From contig JAAYGA010000331.1 of the NCBI GenBank assembly GCA_012727935.1, positions 1-35,380 of the forward strand: a stretch of DNA of 35,380 bases. Direction: 5' to 3'. The position numbers and the translations under genes are program-made. Under the pieces are notes generated by a model that worked only from the letters and a program-made list of their open reading frames with translations, ran no database searches and was not told the DNA's origin. This document shows, piece by piece, positions 7,856-17,192 of the stretch; position 1 is the first letter of the stretch, and each line of letters begins with the position of its first letter. Source of the stretch: Pseudomonadaceae bacterium. Lineage in GTDB: Bacteria > Pseudomonadota > Gammaproteobacteria > Pseudomonadales > Halomonadaceae.

Positions 7856-7925
7856 AAGCAAGTTTATACCATTTACTTGCTTATATAAAAAAGAGGTATA
7901 ACAATGAATTGCTTAAAACAAGCAA
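7856..7925 (+). repeat. Alternating inverted repeats upstream of pilM
   Basis: AAGCAAGT (7856-7863) is the exact inverse of ACTTGCTT (7875-7882). TTGCTT (7909-7914) is the inverse of AAGCAA (7920-7925). All four arms share the AAGCAA/TTGCTT core, so several alternative pairings are possible. The first pair flanks an AT-rich stretch containing TATAAA and could instead be an operator. Confidence 0.4.
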
Positions 7926-7939
7926 CTCAGTTTACTTAA
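7904..7939 (+). CDS. Possible 11-residue leader peptide before pilM
   Basis: An ATG at 7904 opens an 11-codon ORF, MNCLKQATQFT, ending TAA. Its Shine-Dalgarno (AGAGG, 7892-7896) is seven bases away, better placed than the one of pilM (AAGGA about 15 bases from its ATG). The ORF spans the TTGCTT/AAGCAA hairpin. It could be a chance ORF; only the ribosome-binding site supports translation. Confidence 0.3.
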   Translation: MNCLKQATQFT

Positions 7940-7965
7940 TAATTTAAGGATTAAAAAAACCTACC

Positions 7966-9045
7966 ATGTTTAGGATACCAAGCCTTCCTTTATTATTTAG
8001 TCCAAAAAAACTACCACTAATAGGGATAGACATTACCAATTCAGCGGTAAAACTGCTGGAAATTCACCCCTATGGCAATAAACTTCAAGTTGCCAGCTAC
8101 GGGGTTGCACCTTTGGAAAGCGGCGCTATGGCTGATCGCCGTATTAAAGATTATAAATCGGTCGCGCGTAGCATTAAACGTGTCATTGAAAGAACACAAC
8201 CAAGCACCACACGCACCGCTGTGGCCGTGCCAACTGCAGCCGTTATTACCCGCACTTTAAGCTTACCCCTTGAACTGAATGATGATGAAATGGAAGCACT
8301 CATCATGATAGAAGCAGAGCAGCACGTACCCTATCCTTTAAACGAAGTAGCAATTGATTTTCAGCGCCAGCCGCCATTAAATCCCAATGATGAAAATCAG
8401 CCTGTGTTACTGGTTGCTTGCCGTAAAGAAGTAACCGACCAACTAGATTACGTTTTAGAAGCGGCTGGCCTAGACCCTATAGTGACCGATGTTGAAAACT
8501 TTGCTATGGAACGCTCACTTGGTCTTCTTCTGAATAAGCTGCCTAACAACCAAGAAAATCAAATTGTTGCCGTTGCCGATGTAGGCGCAACAACAACACT
8601 GAATGTGTTTCGTGACGGTGAAATTATTTATAGCCGTGAACAGATGTTTGGTGGCAAACAGCTAACCGACGAAATTCAACGCTATTACGGCCTTTCAAGA
8701 GAAGAAGCAGGCTTTGCTAAGAAAAAAGGTAACCTACCAGCCGATTATAACCTTGAACTTCTACAACCTTTTAAAATTGCACTAGTGCAACAGGTAGAAC
8801 GCCAATTACAGCTGTTTTATTCATCCACTTCTTATCATGACATTGATTTTCTTATTCTTGCCGGTGGTTCTTCTGCCATTGAAAACCTGCCACAAATGGC
8901 ACAACAACAATTAGGCTGCCCCACCTACCTAGCCAACCCTTTTATAGACATGGTGTTAAGCGACAAGGTAGATGCACTTGCTTTAGCCCAAGATGCGCCC
9001 GCTATGATGATTGCCTGCGGCTTAGCCATGAGGGTTTGGTCATGA
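7966..9045 (+). CDS. pilM: Type IV pilus assembly protein PilM
   Basis: PilM is the cytoplasmic actin-like ATP-binding protein of the pilus alignment complex and binds the N-terminus of PilN. The 359 residues show the FtsA/PilM layout: GIDITNSAVKLLE (about 20-32, phosphate 1), VADVGATTTLNVFRDGEI (about 203-220, phosphate 2) and LAGGSSAIENLP (about 301-312, adenosine loop). It is the first gene of pilMNOPQ and overlaps pilN by ATGA. The Shine-Dalgarno is distant, which may reduce initiation or couple it to upstream translation. Confidence 0.96.
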   Translation: MFRIPSLPLLFSPKKLPLIGIDITNSAVKLLEIHPYGNKLQVASYGVAPLESGAMADRRIKDYKSVARSIKRVIERTQPSTTRTAVAVPTAAVITRTLSLPLELNDDEMEALIMIEAEQHVPYPLNEVAIDFQRQPPLNPNDENQPVLLVACRKEVTDQLDYVLEAAGLDPIVTDVENFAMERSLGLLLNKLPNNQENQIVAVADVGATTTLNVFRDGEIIYSREQMFGGKQLTDEIQRYYGLSREEAGFAKKKGNLPADYNLELLQPFKIALVQQVERQLQLFYSSTSYHDIDFLILAGGSSAIENLPQMAQQQLGCPTYLANPFIDMVLSDKVDALALAQDAPAMMIACGLAMRVWS

Positions 9046-9626
9046 CTAACAACCCTAGCCACCGTTCAGACCGCTATAAAACCAATAGAAGCATTAATTT
9101 AAGGCCTTGGCGTGAAGAAAAACGTCAGCAACAGCAAAAAGTTTTTACCCAATTAAGTCTTGTAAGCTTAATGTTTGGTTTACTTATTAGCCTAGTTTTA
9201 TGGCAAAACACTACGGCTTCAGTGACGGCCATTCAGGAAGAAAATCAGCTTATAAAAAAACACCTAGCACTGCTAGATACAGAAATTAAAGAAGTGGTAA
9301 ATTTGCGTGAACAGCGCCAACAACTACTAAAACGAATAGAGGTTATTCAAAAACTACAAAGCAACCGCCCAGTGGCAGTCGAACTAATGCAGCAGCTAGC
9401 CAACAGCATTAATGACGGGGTGTTTTTAACCCAACTAGAGCGCACTGAAAGCCAACTAATACTTCAAGGGCAAGCCAACACTTCCGCAGCCATAGCCACT
9501 TGGATGCGTAGCTTAAATGTTCAGCCACGCTTTGGCGAACCCATTTTACGCAACATAACCACCAACGATAAAACCAGCCTTACCCATTTTAACTTGCTGA
9601 TTCCTTTACAGGAGCCAACAAAATGA
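9042..9626 (+). CDS. pilN: Type IV pilus assembly protein PilN
   Basis: PilN is a bitopic inner-membrane protein that links cytoplasmic PilM to periplasmic PilO. The 194 residues contain INLRPWREEKRQQQ (about 20-33), the conserved PilM-binding motif. A membrane helix follows at about 43-58, then a coiled coil rich in Q/E/L/K (about 65-110) and a small periplasmic alpha/beta domain. I start at the ATG at 9042, which overlaps the pilM stop (ATGA) and has GAGGG upstream. The ORF track uses a TTG two codons earlier. Confidence 0.94.
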   Translation: MTNNPSHRSDRYKTNRSINLRPWREEKRQQQQKVFTQLSLVSLMFGLLISLVLWQNTTASVTAIQEENQLIKKHLALLDTEIKEVVNLREQRQQLLKRIEVIQKLQSNRPVAVELMQQLANSINDGVFLTQLERTESQLILQGQANTSAAIATWMRSLNVQPRFGEPILRNITTNDKTSLTHFNLLIPLQEPTK

Positions 9627-10366
9627 AGCTGAATTTAGCAAAACTAAACCTAGCCAAGCTTAACCCTAATAACCTAGATGCTAATAACAGCTCAAACCCT
9701 TCATCGGCTGAACTTAAAAACCAAGTAAAACTGTGGTTTAAAAACCAACTACGAGCCATTAAAAGGCTTGAACGTGATGACTTAGACCTAGCTAACGCTG
9801 GGCAATGGCCTGCTGCCATTAAAATACTTTCGCTTTCACTACTGATTAGCAGCGTTATTTTTGCTAGCCACTGGTTATTAATAAGCAGCTATAAAGAAGA
9901 ACTAACAGTGGCCAGAGAAGAACAGCAAAGCCTGTTAGACAATTACCAACGCCGCTCTTTTCAAGCAGCCAACCTAACTGCTTACCAGCAACAAATGCAG
10001 GTAATGGAACAAACATTTTTTGGCTTATTGGCTTTTTTACCCAGCGAAAATGAAGTTCCGCGCCTGTTAGATGACATACAACAACAAGCCACCCAACAGC
10101 GCCTTGAAATTCTTGCTTTTAATTTAAAAACACCTGAAGCACAAAATTTCTATACCCAACTACCCTTTGAAATTAAAGTAAGGGGAAACTTTTATAGCTT
10201 GGCAAGTTTTATGGCGGGTATTAGTAGCTTTGACCGCATTGTTACCCTACACAACTTTAGTCTGACACCCGACAAAGCAGAGGCTAATATTTTAACCTTA
10301 GAAGTTGAAGCACAAACTTACCGTTACGATAAAAAAGCTAGCCCAGCAGCAGGCAGTAAACAATAA
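9623..10366 (+). CDS. pilO: Type IV pilus assembly protein PilO
   Basis: This inner-membrane partner of PilN helps align the pilus machine. The 247 residues comprise a cytoplasmic N-terminal stretch of about 68 residues, a membrane helix (about 69-88), a coiled coil (about 90-135) and a periplasmic ferredoxin-like domain (LPFEIKVRGNFYSLASFMAGIS). The N-terminal tail begins with a small repeat (LNLAKLNLAKLNP) and is Asn-rich, longer than I expect for PilO and probably unstructured. It overlaps pilN by ATGA and pilP by one base (TAATG). Confidence 0.93.
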   Translation: MKLNLAKLNLAKLNPNNLDANNSSNPSSAELKNQVKLWFKNQLRAIKRLERDDLDLANAGQWPAAIKILSLSLLISSVIFASHWLLISSYKEELTVAREEQQSLLDNYQRRSFQAANLTAYQQQMQVMEQTFFGLLAFLPSENEVPRLLDDIQQQATQQRLEILAFNLKTPEAQNFYTQLPFEIKVRGNFYSLASFMAGISSFDRIVTLHNFSLTPDKAEANILTLEVEAQTYRYDKKASPAAGSKQ

Positions 10367-10881
10367 TGCGTTTATTTCAATTAGCACCATTAATGCAGCT
10401 ATTGCCATTAACCCTGATGCTGGCAGCCTGTAGTGAACAGGCCAACATAGAAGCAATAGAGGCTAAATTAGCTGAACTTCGTAACAGACCTCAGGGCCAA
10501 ATTGAAGCTTTGCCCAGCTTCCCTAAAACAGTAACGGCCAAATATACCCAGTTACAAGAAAGAAGCCCCTTCTTACCGGTTAGTACAGCAGTTAAAAAAA
10601 GTGATTTTTCAGGCCCTGACTTAAACCGACCCATCAGTCCATTAGAGAAGTGGGATTTAACCCAGCTTTCTTACCGTGGCAGTATGCAGCGTGGCGAAAG
10701 TATACGTGCGTTAATTATTACACCCGACCAACAACTTATTTCTGTTACTAAAGGCGACCGTATGGGTAGAAATCACGGCATTATTACTCATTTAAATGCA
10801 CAGAGCCTAACCCTTTTAGAACTAATTCCCTCAGGTTCTGAATGGCAAGAACGTGAACAAATTATTAATATTTCCAAGTAG
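10366..10881 (+). CDS. pilP: Type IV pilus lipoprotein PilP
   Basis: PilP is an inner-membrane lipoprotein that connects the PilNO heterodimer to the secretin PilQ. The 171 residues start with a lipoprotein signal ending LAAC (Cys22). A disordered linker follows with RSPFLPV-type sequence, then the C-terminal beta domain (LTQLSYRGSMQRGESIRALIITPD...). The start overlaps the pilO stop by one base, so translation is probably coupled. Confidence 0.94.
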   Translation: MRLFQLAPLMQLLPLTLMLAACSEQANIEAIEAKLAELRNRPQGQIEALPSFPKTVTAKYTQLQERSPFLPVSTAVKKSDFSGPDLNRPISPLEKWDLTQLSYRGSMQRGESIRALIITPDQQLISVTKGDRMGRNHGIITHLNAQSLTLLELIPSGSEWQEREQIINISK

Positions 10882-10889
10882 GAAGGTAC

Positions 10890-12701
10890 ATGACCGCTAA
10901 TTCAAATTCCAAAACTTGGTTACTCGCCTCACTTATCATGGGCTTATTAACCCTTGGGGTATTTACACCACTAACCGCCCTTGCCAACACCCAACTGGTG
11001 GGCCTTGATTTTCAACGCACCCAGCAAGGTAACGCTCGAATTCTTATTGACTTTTCTACCCTTGCCACCTTGCCTAGCGCAGAGCAAACCAGCCAAGGCT
11101 TGCGCTTAAAATTTACCGCCACAGAAATTAACTCCAACTTAATTAACTTGTATGACACCAATGACTTTGCCACTCAGGTTAGCCAGCTAGAGCTTTTTCA
11201 AACAGGCACTAGGGCTGAGTTGCTGGTTCAAGTTGAAGGTGAATTTAACTATTTATTCAACACTAAAGATAACCAGCTACAAATTGAAATAGCGGCTAAA
11301 GCTGGCCTGCAAACAGGCTCTGAACCTGAAAATAATAACCGGCTATTTCGCTACACTGGCGAGCTTATTTCTTTAAGCTACCACGACATTCCTTTGCGCG
11401 ATTTATTAGCCGAACTGGCTGCCTTTCTTGGCTTAAACTTAATTACCGACGACAGTGTTAAAGGCAATGCCACCCTTCACCTTGAACAAGTGCCTTCTGA
11501 CCAAGCCCTAGATATGCTGCTTATTTCACAAGGTTTAGCCAGCCGCCAACAGGGTAAAATATTACTGGTTGCACCAGCGGAAAGCTTAATAAAACTAGAA
11601 GAACAACAATACCAAGCACACCAGTCTGCCGCTAAAACTGGGCCACTTGAAGATGCGTTTATTAAAATTAATTATGCTAATGCTAAAGACCTGCAAATTT
11701 TTATTTTAGGTGACCAAAAAACATCCACCCCTGAAAGCTCATCCAATATGGGTGCGCTACTGCTTGGAAGTTTACCCTTACCCAAACTAAGCCCTGAAAC
11801 AGAGAAAACCATTGAAAACACACGGCGTTTTTTGTCTGATCGTGGCCACCTGCTCGTCGATGAACGCACCAACACCTTGTATGTGCGAGACACCAAAGAA
11901 CAGGTGGCGCGCATTAAAAGCATTGTTCAAACCCTAGATGTCCCCATAGATCAAGTTATGATTGAAGCTAGAATTGTGGTGGCAAGAACTGGGGTAAGCG
12001 ATGAATTAGGGGTAAGCTGGGGAGTAAGTAATGTAAGCACTCCCCAAAGCAGCAACCTTATAAGCGAAAGAAAAGTTAACAAAGGCGCTATAAGTAACGA
12101 AAGTCTGCTAACGGGTAGTCGTGGCAGTAGCATTGACTTCAACCCCTTGGGAGGGGCTAGTTTAGGCTTTGTTTCCAACAAACTTTTACTTGATTTAGAA
12201 CTGAAAGTGTTAGAAACAGAAAACCGCAGCGAAGTAATCTCCCAACCCAAAGTTATTACTTCTAATCGTAACAAAGCAGTTATTCGGTCTGGTGAAGAAA
12301 TTCCTTACCAGTCTTCGCCAGATAAAGATGGGGTAACCACCACTAATTTTCGTAATGCGGAATTACGCCTAGAAGTTACACCACAAATTGTAGGTGATGG
12401 GCGCATCTTCCTAAGCTTGAAAGTTAACAATGACAGCAAAGGCGAAGAAACACAGGGTGCTGGCCCAACCATCAATACCAATGCGGTAGAAACACAAGTA
12501 TTAGTAAATAACGGAGAAACCATCGTTATTGGTGGTATATTCACTTCACAAAAAATTAATTATGAAGCTAAAGTGCCTTTTTTAGGCGACCTGCCTTTAA
12601 TTGGCTGGCTGTTTCGTAATTCCATTAGCAGTCAAGAGAAAGTAGAATTGCTAGTTTTTATTACTCCAAGAATGATTAATAATACTTTGGCTAAAAAATA
12701 A
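10890..12701 (+). CDS. pilQ: Type IV pilus secretin PilQ
   Basis: PilQ is the outer-membrane multimeric channel through which the pilus exits. A signal peptide (to about residue 33, LTALANT) leads into one AMIN domain (about 34-125), an STN/N0 domain ([20 protein letters not shown], about 158-225), an N1 domain (about 250-355) and the secretin core: [34 protein letters not shown] and [15 protein letters not shown] near the end. At 603 residues it is shorter than the P. aeruginosa protein of about 714, mainly because a second AMIN repeat is not seen. A good Shine-Dalgarno (AGGAAGG) precedes the ATG. The stop overlaps aroK. Confidence 0.96.
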   Translation: MTANSNSKTWLLASLIMGLLTLGVFTPLTALANTQLVGLDFQRTQQGNARILIDFSTLATLPSAEQTSQGLRLKFTATEINSNLINLYDTNDFATQVSQLELFQTGTRAELLVQVEGEFNYLFNTKDNQLQIEIAAKAGLQTGSEPENNNRLFRYTGELISLSYHDIPLRDLLAELAAFLGLNLITDDSVKGNATLHLEQVPSDQALDMLLISQGLASRQQGKILLVAPAESLIKLEEQQYQAHQSAAKTGPLEDAFIKINYANAKDLQIFILGDQKTSTPESSSNMGALLLGSLPLPKLSPETEKTIENTRRFLSDRGHLLVDERTNTLYVRDTKEQVARIKSIVQTLDVPIDQVMIEARIVVARTGVSDELGVSWGVSNVSTPQSSNLISERKVNKGAISNESLLTGSRGSSIDFNPLGGASLGFVSNKLLLDLELKVLETENRSEVISQPKVITSNRNKAVIRSGEEIPYQSSPDKDGVTTTNFRNAELRLEVTPQIVGDGRIFLSLKVNNDSKGEETQGAGPTINTNAVETQVLVNNGETIVIGGIFTSQKINYEAKVPFLGDLPLIGWLFRNSISSQEKVELLVFITPRMINNTLAKK

Positions 12702-13240
12702 TGCAGGATGAACAGCGTTGTAATTCGCTCACTAACATATTTTTAATAGGTTCCATGGGTGCAGGTAAAAGCACCCTTGGTCGTTTATTAGCAAGTGCTT
12801 TAAAGCGCCCTTTTTATGATTCAGATACAGTCATTGAAGAGCGATGTGGGGCAAGTATTCCCTGGATCTTCGACCTTGAAGGTGAAGAAGGCTTCCGAGA
12901 GCGTGAAATTCAAGCCATTGACGACCTAACCAACCTAAAAGGCATAGTGCTTTCAACGGGTGGCGGCAGTGTAATTAAGCCTGAAAACCGTCAGTTTTTG
13001 AAAGAAAGGGGGGTGGTTATTTTCTTGCGTACCACTGTAGAACAACAACTGCTTCGCACCAGTAAAGACCGCACTAGGCCACTATTACAAATAGAAGACC
13101 CGCGTGCCAAGTTAGAAGAGCTAAAGAAAATACGTGACCCGCTTTATCTAGCAACAGCGCACATAGTTGTTGACACCGACCAGCGGCCACCGCGCCAAGT
13201 AATGCTAGACATTAAAAAACAACTAATACAACACCTGTAA
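12701..13240 (+). CDS. aroK: Shikimate kinase
   Basis: It phosphorylates shikimate at O3 in the common aromatic pathway. The 179 residues carry Walker [10 protein letters not shown] (about 17-25), DSD for shikimate binding, STGGGSV (about 87-93) and the lid region DRTRPLL. It overlaps pilQ by one base (TAATG) and is followed 24 bp later by aroB, the usual arrangement after pilQ in Gammaproteobacteria. Confidence 0.97.
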   Translation: MQDEQRCNSLTNIFLIGSMGAGKSTLGRLLASALKRPFYDSDTVIEERCGASIPWIFDLEGEEGFREREIQAIDDLTNLKGIVLSTGGGSVIKPENRQFLKERGVVIFLRTTVEQQLLRTSKDRTRPLLQIEDPRAKLEELKKIRDPLYLATAHIVVDTDQRPPRQVMLDIKKQLIQHL

Positions 13241-13264
13241 CCACCCGTTTTTATTGGAATTTAT

Positions 13265-14365
13265 ATGCAAAGCCTGAACTTAGACTTAGGAGAGCGCAGC
13301 TACTCCATTCACATAGGTCAAAATTTACTTAATAATCCCAATTTAATTCTGCCCCAATTAAGTGGCAAGCAAGTGTTAATAGTGAGCAACATTACCGTTG
13401 CACCACTTTACCTTGAACAACTAATGACCAGCCTAAGCCAAGCCAAGCCTGACTTAGTAATTAAAACCTGCCTGTTGCCAGACGGTGAAGCCTATAAAAA
13501 CCTAGAACACCTGCAACTTATTTGGGACACCTTGCTTAGCGCAGGTTTTAACCGCAACGCCACGTTAATTGCCTTGGGTGGCGGCGTGGTGGGCGATATG
13601 ACCGGTTTTGCAGCCGCTTGTTATCAGCGGGGGGTTAACTTTATTCAAATACCCACCACGCTTCTTTCGCAAGTAGACTCTTCTGTGGGCGGCAAAACAG
13701 GCGTTAACCACCCTCTTGGTAAGAATATGCTGGGTGCTTTTTGGCAACCGCGCCTTGTGCTAGCCGACACCCAAGTGTTAAACACCCTACCCAAAAAAGA
13801 ACTGGCTGCTGGCATGGCAGAAGTCATTAAATATGGCCTACTGGGCGATCTTAATTTTTTAGGCTGGCTAGAAGCCAATATGCTAGGTTTGATGGCCGGT
13901 GACAGCTTGCTATTAAGTGAAGCCATTGCGCGCTCTTGCCAATGTAAAGCCGATATTGTTGCCGAGGATGAACGCGAAAGTGGTAAGCGGGCGTTATTAA
14001 ACTTTGGGCATACTTTTGGTCATGCCATAGAAACTGAAATGGGTTATGGCCAATGGTTGCATGGTGAAGCCGTGGCCTGTGGCATGTGGCTAGCTGCCGA
14101 CTTGTCGCGCCGCCTTGGCTGGTTAAGCAGCGCAGACCTTGAACGAGTAGAAAAACTTTTGTTGGCTGCCCAGCTGCCAATTATTCCACCCCAAACCATG
14201 ACACCTGCCACCTTTTTAAAGCACATGGCGGTTGATAAGAAAAACCTTGATGGCAAGCTTAGGCTTATTCTTTTAAAGCAGTTAGGCGCAGCAGAAGTGG
14301 TTGATTTTGATAACCTACCACTGTTACAAGAATGCCTAGCAGAGGCACTTAAAAAAACGTTATAA
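13265..14365 (+). CDS. aroB: 3-dehydroquinate synthase
   Basis: It converts DAHP to 3-dehydroquinate using NAD+ and a divalent metal. The 366 residues show [13 protein letters not shown] (about 103-115), the [20 protein letters not shown] substrate region, EVIKYG with the catalytic lysine, and the metal histidines in [11 protein letters not shown] and [10 protein letters not shown]. It lies between aroK and the damX-like gene, as in relatives. Confidence 0.97.
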   Translation: MQSLNLDLGERSYSIHIGQNLLNNPNLILPQLSGKQVLIVSNITVAPLYLEQLMTSLSQAKPDLVIKTCLLPDGEAYKNLEHLQLIWDTLLSAGFNRNATLIALGGGVVGDMTGFAAACYQRGVNFIQIPTTLLSQVDSSVGGKTGVNHPLGKNMLGAFWQPRLVLADTQVLNTLPKKELAAGMAEVIKYGLLGDLNFLGWLEANMLGLMAGDSLLLSEAIARSCQCKADIVAEDERESGKRALLNFGHTFGHAIETEMGYGQWLHGEAVACGMWLAADLSRRLGWLSSADLERVEKLLLAAQLPIIPPQTMTPATFLKHMAVDKKNLDGKLRLILLKQLGAAEVVDFDNLPLLQECLAEALKKTL

Positions 14366-14408
14366 ACTAGCCACAGCTTTAACCAGCCACACGTTTTACC
14401 AAGCCTTC

Positions 14409-14417
14409 TGGTATGAT
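14409..14417 (+). promoter_or_regulatory. Possible extended -10 promoter for the damX-like gene
   Basis: TGGTATGAT (TGn plus a 5/6 match to TATAAT) lies about 50 bases upstream of the damX-like start in the 99-bp gap after aroB. No good -35 is present. It may supplement transcription from the pil-aro operon. Confidence 0.3.
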
Positions 14418-14464
14418 TAAACGCTGATTTTAAGCCAACGCAAAATGTCCACGGAGTCGCTGGC

Positions 14465-16039
14465 ATGCAACCTAGGGAACCATTATTAAGCAGTGCAACA
14501 CCCTTTAACGAACAGTTATTACTACTTGAACACGTTAATGATGCTGCTGTTTTTTATTCAGGTAAGCAACACGGTAAGCACTTAGATTTACTGCTTCACC
14601 TTAGTCGTTACAGTAACCTGCTGTTAACCGTTACAGGACAGCAAGGCAGTGGTAAAACACACCTAAAAAACCGCATGTTACAACAGCTAGATTCAGGTGT
14701 TGTAGTAAGCCTGCTTGATGCCAAACAAACAGCATCAGCAGCACAAGTATTGCCAAAACTTAGCCAAAACTTAAATCTTGAAATACCGGCTAGAGCCGAT
14801 TTTAATTTTTATTTAGAAGAAATTCGTCACTTCAGCAACCAATTAAATGTTGAAGGCGGCAGCTGCCTTATTGTGATTGATAATGCTGAAAACCTAGAAC
14901 AAGACGCACTAGACCTTATTCTGGAACTAGCCACCACCATCAGCGACAGCCAAAGGCCGCACATTGCTTTATTTGGCCGCCAAGAACTGTTTAACAAGCT
15001 GCACCATAAAGACAACCTCGCCCGTTTTGAATCGGTTGGGCATCACCTTCCCCTAGAAGCCTTTAGCGAAAGTGAAGCAAAATCTTACTTAGAACACCGC
15101 TGCGCTAGCGTGGGCATAGAAAACCTGCCTTTAAATGCACAAGCATTTGCTAATGTTTATAAGGCATCTAAAGGCTTACCGGGCTTGTTAAATAAAGCCT
15201 TGGTCGAGCAATTAAGGCGGAGTGCTAATAGCCCTGAAATGCCTAGCCCTGAAGCGGCTGCTAAGCAACTTAGCAGCCCAGCAAAACCAGCGGCGGCTAA
15301 GGCTAAAAAAGGCAAAGCAGCCAAACCAAGCCAAGCGCGTAGGCTGCCACTTTGGCTAATACTCACTGTTGCTGGCCTTCTAGCAGCCCTACTGGTTGGC
15401 TTTTTTTACAAAGACCAGTTGCTACCCAGTGCAACACCTGAAACTAGCCTAACAAGCAATCCACCCACTTTCCGTCAAGGCATGGTGCTTGACCCACCAC
15501 CAAGAACACCAATTAAAACTGAGCCTACTGTTGCAACTCAGCCTGCACCCTTGCCTGTGCCAGAAGAAACGCCCGTGGCTGAAGTTTTACTTGATTTACC
15601 AGACGACACACCCAGCAGCGTTCAACCTACTCAAGCACAAAAGCCACTAGCAGCAGTGCCAGTGCCACCAAAGCCTGTAGCAGCAACACCGCCACCAGCC
15701 AAGGTGTTAGCACCAACCAACCCTTGGGTAGACAAGGGTGCAAGGCGTGAAACCCTGTTAATGGCCAAGCCTGCAGATCATTACACCTTGCAAATGATGG
15801 GTAGCCTAGACGAAACTGCCGTTAAAAATTACATTGAAGCGCAGGGTGCTGAAGCAGCGAATTTCTCTTATTTTGAAGGCCGCTACCAAAACAAACCTTG
15901 GTATGTGGTGGTTTATGGTGATTACACTAACCGTGATGAAGCCTTAGCAGCCGTTCAAAAGCTGCCTGAAGCTTTACAAAAACAACGCCCTTGGGCTAAA
16001 AACTTCTTAAGTGTACAAAATGATATTCGTAGTCGTTAA
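14465..16039 (+). CDS. DamX-like cell-division protein: AAA+ ATPase domain, membrane anchor, SPOR domain
   Basis: The 524-residue protein has an N-terminal AAA/ExeA-like ATPase domain (Walker A GQQGSGKTH, 58-66; Walker B CLIVIDNAENL near 135-145). A lysine/alanine linker follows, then one membrane helix (about 294-315, LPLWLILTVAGLLAALLVGFF), a Pro/Ala-rich periplasmic stretch and a SPOR domain (about 438-516, DHYTLQMMGS...). SPOR domains bind denuded glycan at the septum. This is the architecture and position (after aroB) of DamX, so I infer a septal role. It is longer than E. coli DamX (428), mainly in the linker regions. GGAG precedes the ATG. Confidence 0.88.
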   Translation: MQPREPLLSSATPFNEQLLLLEHVNDAAVFYSGKQHGKHLDLLLHLSRYSNLLLTVTGQQGSGKTHLKNRMLQQLDSGVVVSLLDAKQTASAAQVLPKLSQNLNLEIPARADFNFYLEEIRHFSNQLNVEGGSCLIVIDNAENLEQDALDLILELATTISDSQRPHIALFGRQELFNKLHHKDNLARFESVGHHLPLEAFSESEAKSYLEHRCASVGIENLPLNAQAFANVYKASKGLPGLLNKALVEQLRRSANSPEMPSPEAAAKQLSSPAKPAAAKAKKGKAAKPSQARRLPLWLILTVAGLLAALLVGFFYKDQLLPSATPETSLTSNPPTFRQGMVLDPPPRTPIKTEPTVATQPAPLPVPEETPVAEVLLDLPDDTPSSVQPTQAQKPLAAVPVPPKPVAATPPPAKVLAPTNPWVDKGARRETLLMAKPADHYTLQMMGSLDETAVKNYIEAQGAEAANFSYFEGRYQNKPWYVVVYGDYTNRDEALAAVQKLPEALQKQRPWAKNFLSVQNDIRSR

Positions 16040-16088
16040 TAACCAAACTGTTAATAAGCAACTAATCTAACCTGACTGGAGTTACAAA

Positions 16089-16391
16089 ATGAATCTTAGG
16101 CCACGCTTGCAAGGCATTACCCCTGAAGGCGAACTAGTTGAATTACCAGATTTAGCCGAGATTCAAGTAATTTGGGACGAAGGCTTACCCGCCACCATTC
16201 TAATTAGCCCCGATTACTTAGAAGGCAGCAGCCTTTCCATTGAAGTGGGTAGCGAAGAAAATGAACAGCATTCTGTGGAAGAATATGGTGTGCTAGTGCT
16301 GCGCCCAGGCTCATGCAACGTGCTAGACATTGAAATTGAAACCCACCGCATGGAAGCCTCAGAAGAGGCCGAACACTCGCATGATAACTAA
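16089..16391 (+). CDS. Hypothetical protein, small and acidic
   Basis: This 100-residue ORF has a clear GGAG Shine-Dalgarno, normal codon use and a terminator just after it, so I take it as real. It is strongly acidic (many Glu/Asp, pI clearly low), has no cysteine pair for metal binding, no signal peptide and no membrane segment. The C-terminus is EEAEHSHDN. I recognise no family. Its position 49 bp after the damX-like gene suggests it is the last gene of the pil-aro-damX transcript. Confidence 0.7.
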   Translation: MNLRPRLQGITPEGELVELPDLAEIQVIWDEGLPATILISPDYLEGSSLSIEVGSEENEQHSVEEYGVLVLRPGSCNVLDIEIETHRMEASEEAEHSHDN

Positions 16392-16411
16392 TAATTTAAT
16401 TGCTTAAAATG

Positions 16412-16437
16412 ATGCCCCACCCGTTGGGGCATTTTTA
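16412..16437. terminator. Bidirectional terminator between convergent operons
   Basis: ATGCCCCA (16412-16419) pairs with TGGGGCAT (16425-16432) over a 5-nt loop, with T5 on the right and an A-rich stretch on the left. It separates the plus-strand pil/aro/damX transcript from the minus-strand map-glnD transcript. Confidence 0.85.
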
Positions 16438-16442
16438 AACCT

Positions 16443-16808
16443 TTAGTCTTCTACTTCGTCTAATACCGTGGCTAACAAGGCGGCCTGTTCGTCTAAATCG
16501 AACACCATAAAAGACAGTTTTACATCTAAAAACTCATTAAACAAAGCACGGTCTAGGTCGGCAGGCCAAAAATTTTCATCGTCTTCCCAAGATAACAGCT
16601 CGTTTTCTAACAGTTCAAAATAACGCTCATCAATGAACTCTTCTAATGCGTCTTCATCTTCTAGTTCTGGAATAAGGTAGGTTGTGGCTTCCAGATTAAC
16701 TTCATCAAGATTAACCTGCTCGTCTCCACCTTCATCTAGGTTGTTAATCCAATCAACAAACGGCTGTTTTAATTGAACGCTAATGGCAGAGCGGTTGAGC
16801 ATTTTCAT
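16443..16808 (-). CDS. Hypothetical protein, highly acidic
   Basis: The 121 residues are very rich in Asp and Glu (for example LDEGGDEQVNLDEVNLE, ELEDEDALEEF and ELLSWEDDENFWP) with few basic residues. No signal peptide, membrane helix or known motif is seen. GGAG lies seven bases before the ATG. It is 39 bp downstream of the yffB-like gene and ends at the shared terminator, so it is probably cotranscribed with glnD. Acidic proteins of similar size occur near the glnD-dapD region of pseudomonads, which I recall only loosely. Function unknown. Confidence 0.75.
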   Translation of the reverse strand: MKMLNRSAISVQLKQPFVDWINNLDEGGDEQVNLDEVNLEATTYLIPELEDEDALEEFIDERYFELLENELLSWEDDENFWPADLDRALFNEFLDVKLSFMVFDLDEQAALLATVLDEVED

Positions 16809-16847
16809 GGTAGGTCTCCGGCTAAAAATTAATTATTGGGTAAGTTA

Positions 16848-17192
16848 TTAGATGAGTTGCTGTTGCCATTCGGCTAGATCAAAACCCACTAACAGCTGAC
16901 TTCCTGTATCAAGAACGGGGCGTTTAATTAAACTAGGATTGGCTTGCATTAGGCGAATAGCCGAGGCTTCATTTAAGGTTTCACGGTCGGTTTCAGCTAG
17001 TTTACGCCAAGTGGTGCCGCGGCGGTTAACCAAGACTTCCCAGCCCACTTGTTTCACCCAAGCTTGCAGGGTGCTCACTTCAATACCTACTTTTTTATAA
17101 TCATGGAACTGAAAATCTAAGGCTTGTTCTTCTAGCCAAGCACGGGCTTTTTTCATAGTGTCGCAGTTGGGTATTCCGTAAAGATTCAACAT
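16848..17192 (-). CDS. yffB: ArsC/Spx-family protein, YffB-like
   Basis: The 114 residues align by eye along their length with E. coli YffB: LYGIPNCDTMKKARAWLEE, then LVNRRGTTWRKL, then LIKRPVLD. The thioredoxin-like ArsC fold has a single N-terminal active-site cysteine (C10). The CxxC of Gram-positive Spx is absent. Proteins of this kind are annotated as arsenate reductase-like but are not shown to reduce arsenate; a glutathione-linked thiol role has been proposed. Its place next to glnD recalls the glnD-dapC-yffB-dapD neighbourhood of pseudomonads, here without dapC and dapD. Confidence 0.88.
   Translation of the reverse strand: MLNLYGIPNCDTMKKARAWLEEQALDFQFHDYKKVGIEVSTLQAWVKQVGWEVLVNRRGTTWRKLAETDRETLNEASAIRLMQANPSLIKRPVLDTGSQLLVGFDLAEWQQQLI

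Noticed and set aside
14044-14466. 140-residue minus-strand ORF antisense to aroB
   Set aside because: It is a shadow of aroB: no ribosome-binding site, biased composition, no recognisable domain. The other antisense ORFs inside priA, glnD, pilQ, rseP and lpxD were rejected for the same reason.
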